Shown: positions 62,289 to 64,000 of the stretch, piece by piece
How the letters are laid out: each line of letters starts with the position of its first letter
How positions within the stretch are numbered: the first letter of the stretch is position 1
Source: Aliishimia sp039978895
GTDB taxonomy: Bacteria; Pseudomonadota; Alphaproteobacteria; Rhodobacterales; Rhodobacteraceae
Assembly (NCBI GenBank): GCA_039978895.1
Contig: JBDWAL010000010.1
Coordinates: 62,001-126,000, forward strand
Length of the DNA stretch: 64,000 nucleotides
Reading direction: 5' to 3'
Position numbers and translations under genes: made by a program
The notes under the pieces: model-generated
What the model saw: the letters and a program-made list of their open reading frames with translations, nothing else
Databases searched by the model: none
What the model was told of the DNA's origin: nothing

Positions 62289-62550
62289 AACGCTGCCTGT
62301 CTTGCATAATTTTGGCTACGGTATCGCGGTGGATCATCGTGTGTCGGTGCCCAAATCCCGAAGTATACTGCCTTCCTATCAGTTGTTGTTTTGCAACTGC
62401 GTCCACAAGCCGCTCTGCACGTATGTGCAAGGTCTTAGAAGCCTCTGCTGCACTGACCCAATCCCGCATATCAGAAGGGGCGCTGATTCCCCCTGCATAC
62501 AGCGTCTGCGATCCGGGCCGCCGAATGCTGCGACTATCCCATGGCGGTCA
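62194..62550 (-). pseudogene. Helix-turn-helix fragment, possibly TniQ-like
   Basis: A frame open from about 62550 down to 62194 lacks a good start. It reads D-W-V-S-A-A-E-A-S-K-T-L-H-I and later R-F-I-D-K-T-A-A-R-E-L-L-G-I, two MerR/excisionase-like helix-turn-helix starts in tandem. This arrangement is seen in C-terminal parts of TniQ-type transposition proteins and in some regulators. It overlaps the remnant on the other strand. The assignment is weak; it is best seen as debris of a mobile element. Confidence 0.35.
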
Positions 62551-62912
62551 TTGTCAGCTCAGGCGATAAGGTCGCATATGCGTTCTTGTCGGAAAGCTTC
62601 AAGAAACTCGATAAGCTGACATTCCTCAAAAAGGGTACTCAGCTGCCGAAAACCCATACCCTGCGGTTCAACGCCGATACGCAAAATATCCGATCCGCGC
62701 GCTCAATATGTGGGCAAACCAGTCTTGCTGAATGGTTCTCTTGCGGGCGACGGCTTACGTTGGATGAAGAAGTCATCGGTCTTGGTGCTTACGGCTTAAC
62801 TCTCACTGTCCTGTCCAGCGAGGAAATAGCCGAGGATCCAGATGATGAAGCCTACGAGGAAGAACAATCGCTGCAAGAGAGCTGGACCCCAAGGTTTGCG
62901 TACCGGAGATAG
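62541..62912 (+). CDS. Unidentified protein in the region before gyrB
   Basis: This 123-residue frame starts M-A-V-I-V-S-S-G-D-K-V and ends with an acidic stretch (A-E-D-P-D-D-E-A-Y-E-E-E-Q). I-C-G-Q-T-S-L-A-E-W-F and L-T-L-D-E-E-V-I-G-L-G-A-Y-G look protein-like rather than random. No family is recognised and no clear ribosome binding site is present. It might be a passenger gene of a decayed element or a chance frame. Confidence 0.3.
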   Translation: MAVIVSSGDKVAYAFLSESFKKLDKLTFLKKGTQLPKTHTLRFNADTQNIRSARSICGQTSLAEWFSCGRRLTLDEEVIGLGAYGLTLTVLSSEEIAEDPDDEAYEEEQSLQESWTPRFAYRR

Positions 62913-63494
62913 CGGCGTGTGCTTGATTAATGGCAGCATTCAGCAGTTTGCGCGAAGCGGCAGGGCGTATGGATGATCTCACGATGTGCATGAGGCTACA
63001 ACGCCGTCATACTTTTACGAGCTGCTCAAAGGCAGCTTCGGGCCGAACACGGCGGCCTACAGAAAGGGCGGAGAAGGCCGTATCCTGACTTGTTTGCCAA
63101 CTTATCTAAGCCACAGAGCCGTTGCGACATCGGTTAGATTGGGCTGAGATTCGTCATTTGCTGCGCTCCGCACCAATGGCAGCTCAGGGCTGTACGCGGC
63201 CGCCTGTCCTTAGTTAATAAAACTGTAAACATGAAAACGCGCGGCTGATCAGGGTGGGTTGTAAGCGTCCAGTCCGCCGTCATGGGCAATGGCCATGCGG
63301 TGACTGAAGTCCAATTGAAATGTTCACTTGGCGTTGAAAGGGGAAGCGGCGAGCCCGGCGCAAACCTTTAAGCCCTTCATATTTGCGAAAATCAAATAAG
63401 TTATTGAATTAACGGGATTTCAAACTCTTTGATATCACCCGCGACGCGCAAACTTATGCGCGCCACGCAAACTTAACCGCTCCCCTACATAGGG
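62913..63494. other. Non-coding region between the gene remnants and gyrB
   Basis: No convincing frame is seen in these 582 bases. The part next to gyrB holds the direct repeats at 63447-63475 and a possible transposon end at about 63489. Confidence 0.45.
63447..63475. repeat. Direct repeats CGCAAACTTA next to gyrB
   Basis: CGCAAACTTA occurs at 63447-63456 and 63466-63475, a period of 19 bases. The first copy also lies in the dyad CGCGCA-N6-TGCGCG (63445-63462). Repeats of this spacing near a TGT...ACA-type end (ACA at 63487-63489) recall transposase-binding ends of Tn7/Tn5053-type elements. Confidence 0.4.
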
Positions 63495-64000
63495 TTAGAA
63501 ATCTAGATTTTCCACACTCAGTGCATTTTGCTGAATGAACTCACGGCGTGGCTCGACGACGTCCCCCATTAGCTTGGTGAACAAATCATCAGCCTCAGCC
63601 ATATCATCGACTTTAACTTGCAAAAGCGTCCGCGCATCCGGGTCTAGGGTCGTTTCCCAAAGCTGGTCTGGATTCATTTCTCCCAAGCCTTTGTATCGCT
63701 GAAGCGATAGGCCGCGCTCGCCTTCTTCGAGAATAGCACTTAACAAGTCTAACGGGCCATGGATCAACTGCGTCCGTTCTTTGCGGATAAGAGTGGCGGA
63801 ACTACCGTAAATTTCCTGCAAGCTTTTGGTAAAACTGCCTGTTCGGCGCGCTTCACCACTGCGCAACATGGGCCCATCAAGCGTGCGAACTTCTTCAACA
63901 CCTCGGAGTATCCGTGCCAGCCTGATACCAAGGTCTTGTGTAATGCGGCCTTGCCAACCACGTTCATATTCTCGTGCGATCAGGTCAAGCCGCCGCGCCA
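63495..64000 (-). CDS. gyrB: DNA gyrase subunit B, C-terminal part (cut by window edge)
   Basis: The last 168 codons of gyrB are present and run off the right edge. The segment Q-R-Y-K-G-L-G-E-M-N-P-D-Q-L-W-E-T-T is the diagnostic end of the Toprim region, and V-E-P-R-R-E-F-I-Q-Q-N-A with L-D-F at the end is the usual GyrB C-terminus. GyrB supplies the ATPase that drives negative supercoiling with GyrA. The stop codon is followed within 10 bases by a short palindrome CCCTACATAGGG and then the repeat region. Confidence 0.95.
   Translation of the reverse strand, partial: ARRLDLIAREYERGWQGRITQDLGIRLARILRGVEEVRTLDGPMLRSGEARRTGSFTKSLQEIYGSSATLIRKERTQLIHGPLDLLSAILEEGERGLSLQRYKGLGEMNPDQLWETTLDPDARTLLQVKVDDMAEADDLFTKLMGDVVEPRREFIQQNALSVENLDF

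Overview
The window looks like chromosomal DNA of a marine alphaproteobacterium of the Rhodobacteraceae (Roseobacter group). This is inferred from the PetP/PetR regulator pair in a run with xseB, ispA and dxs, a CtrA-like site in front of flagellar genes, a c2-type cytochrome, and the adjoining amn and ade genes. No rRNA operon or CRISPR array was seen. There is one tRNA gene, tRNA-Leu(CAG).

Positions 1-9742 hold a nicotinate/nicotinamide salvage operon (pncA, an Mrr-like endonuclease gene, pncB and an unidentified gene cut by the window edge). It is followed by a hydrolase, trhO, a c-type cytochrome, idi, an EamA transporter, a periplasmic cyclase-family protein, a SnoaL-like protein and ilvE. 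Positions 9840-15820 form a rightward run: petP, petR, a histone-deacetylase-family gene, xseB, ispA, dxs and a membrane protein that resembles animal AIG1/ADTRP lipid hydrolases. A palindrome sits exactly over the petP promoter spacer.

Positions 17366-25067 hold seven leftward genes that look like one catabolic operon: VOC protein, class II aldolase, membrane di-iron hydroxylase, sulfatase, acyl-CoA dehydrogenase, NDP-forming acyl-CoA ligase and a CaiD-like hydratase. The last three match CoA activation, desaturation and hydration as used for carnitine/gamma-butyrobetaine-type acids. The substrate is unknown, and this is the best candidate for an undescribed pathway. Positions 25181-35927 carry ade-amn (purine salvage, translationally coupled), an HU protein with a clear terminator, a second EamA transporter, a thioredoxin-like protein with msrB-msrA, a HyuA-type protein without HyuB, queG, a GST and mtgA. 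Positions 35996-44538 hold gltD-GFA-gltB, uppP and an NDUFA9-like protein.

At 44679-48317 an AT-rich island begins inside the tRNA-Leu gene. It holds a large serine recombinase broken by two compensating frameshifts in A-runs, whose last codons lie antisense in the tRNA gene. It also holds a fragment of a P4-type tyrosine integrase, a LuxR-type HTH gene, and an 11-bp repeat of the tRNA 3' end next to nested palindromes. Beyond it come a 991-residue chemoreceptor and a compact flagellar basal-body/export cluster (flgB, flgC, fliE, fliQ, flgF, flgG, flgA, flgH, fliL, flhA, fliR, flhB, FliJ-like orf), with fliI divergent from flgB across a CtrA-like site. After fliI, 62085-63494 is a scrapyard of gene remnants and short repeats, possibly a decayed transposon, abutting the 3' end of gyrB at the right edge.
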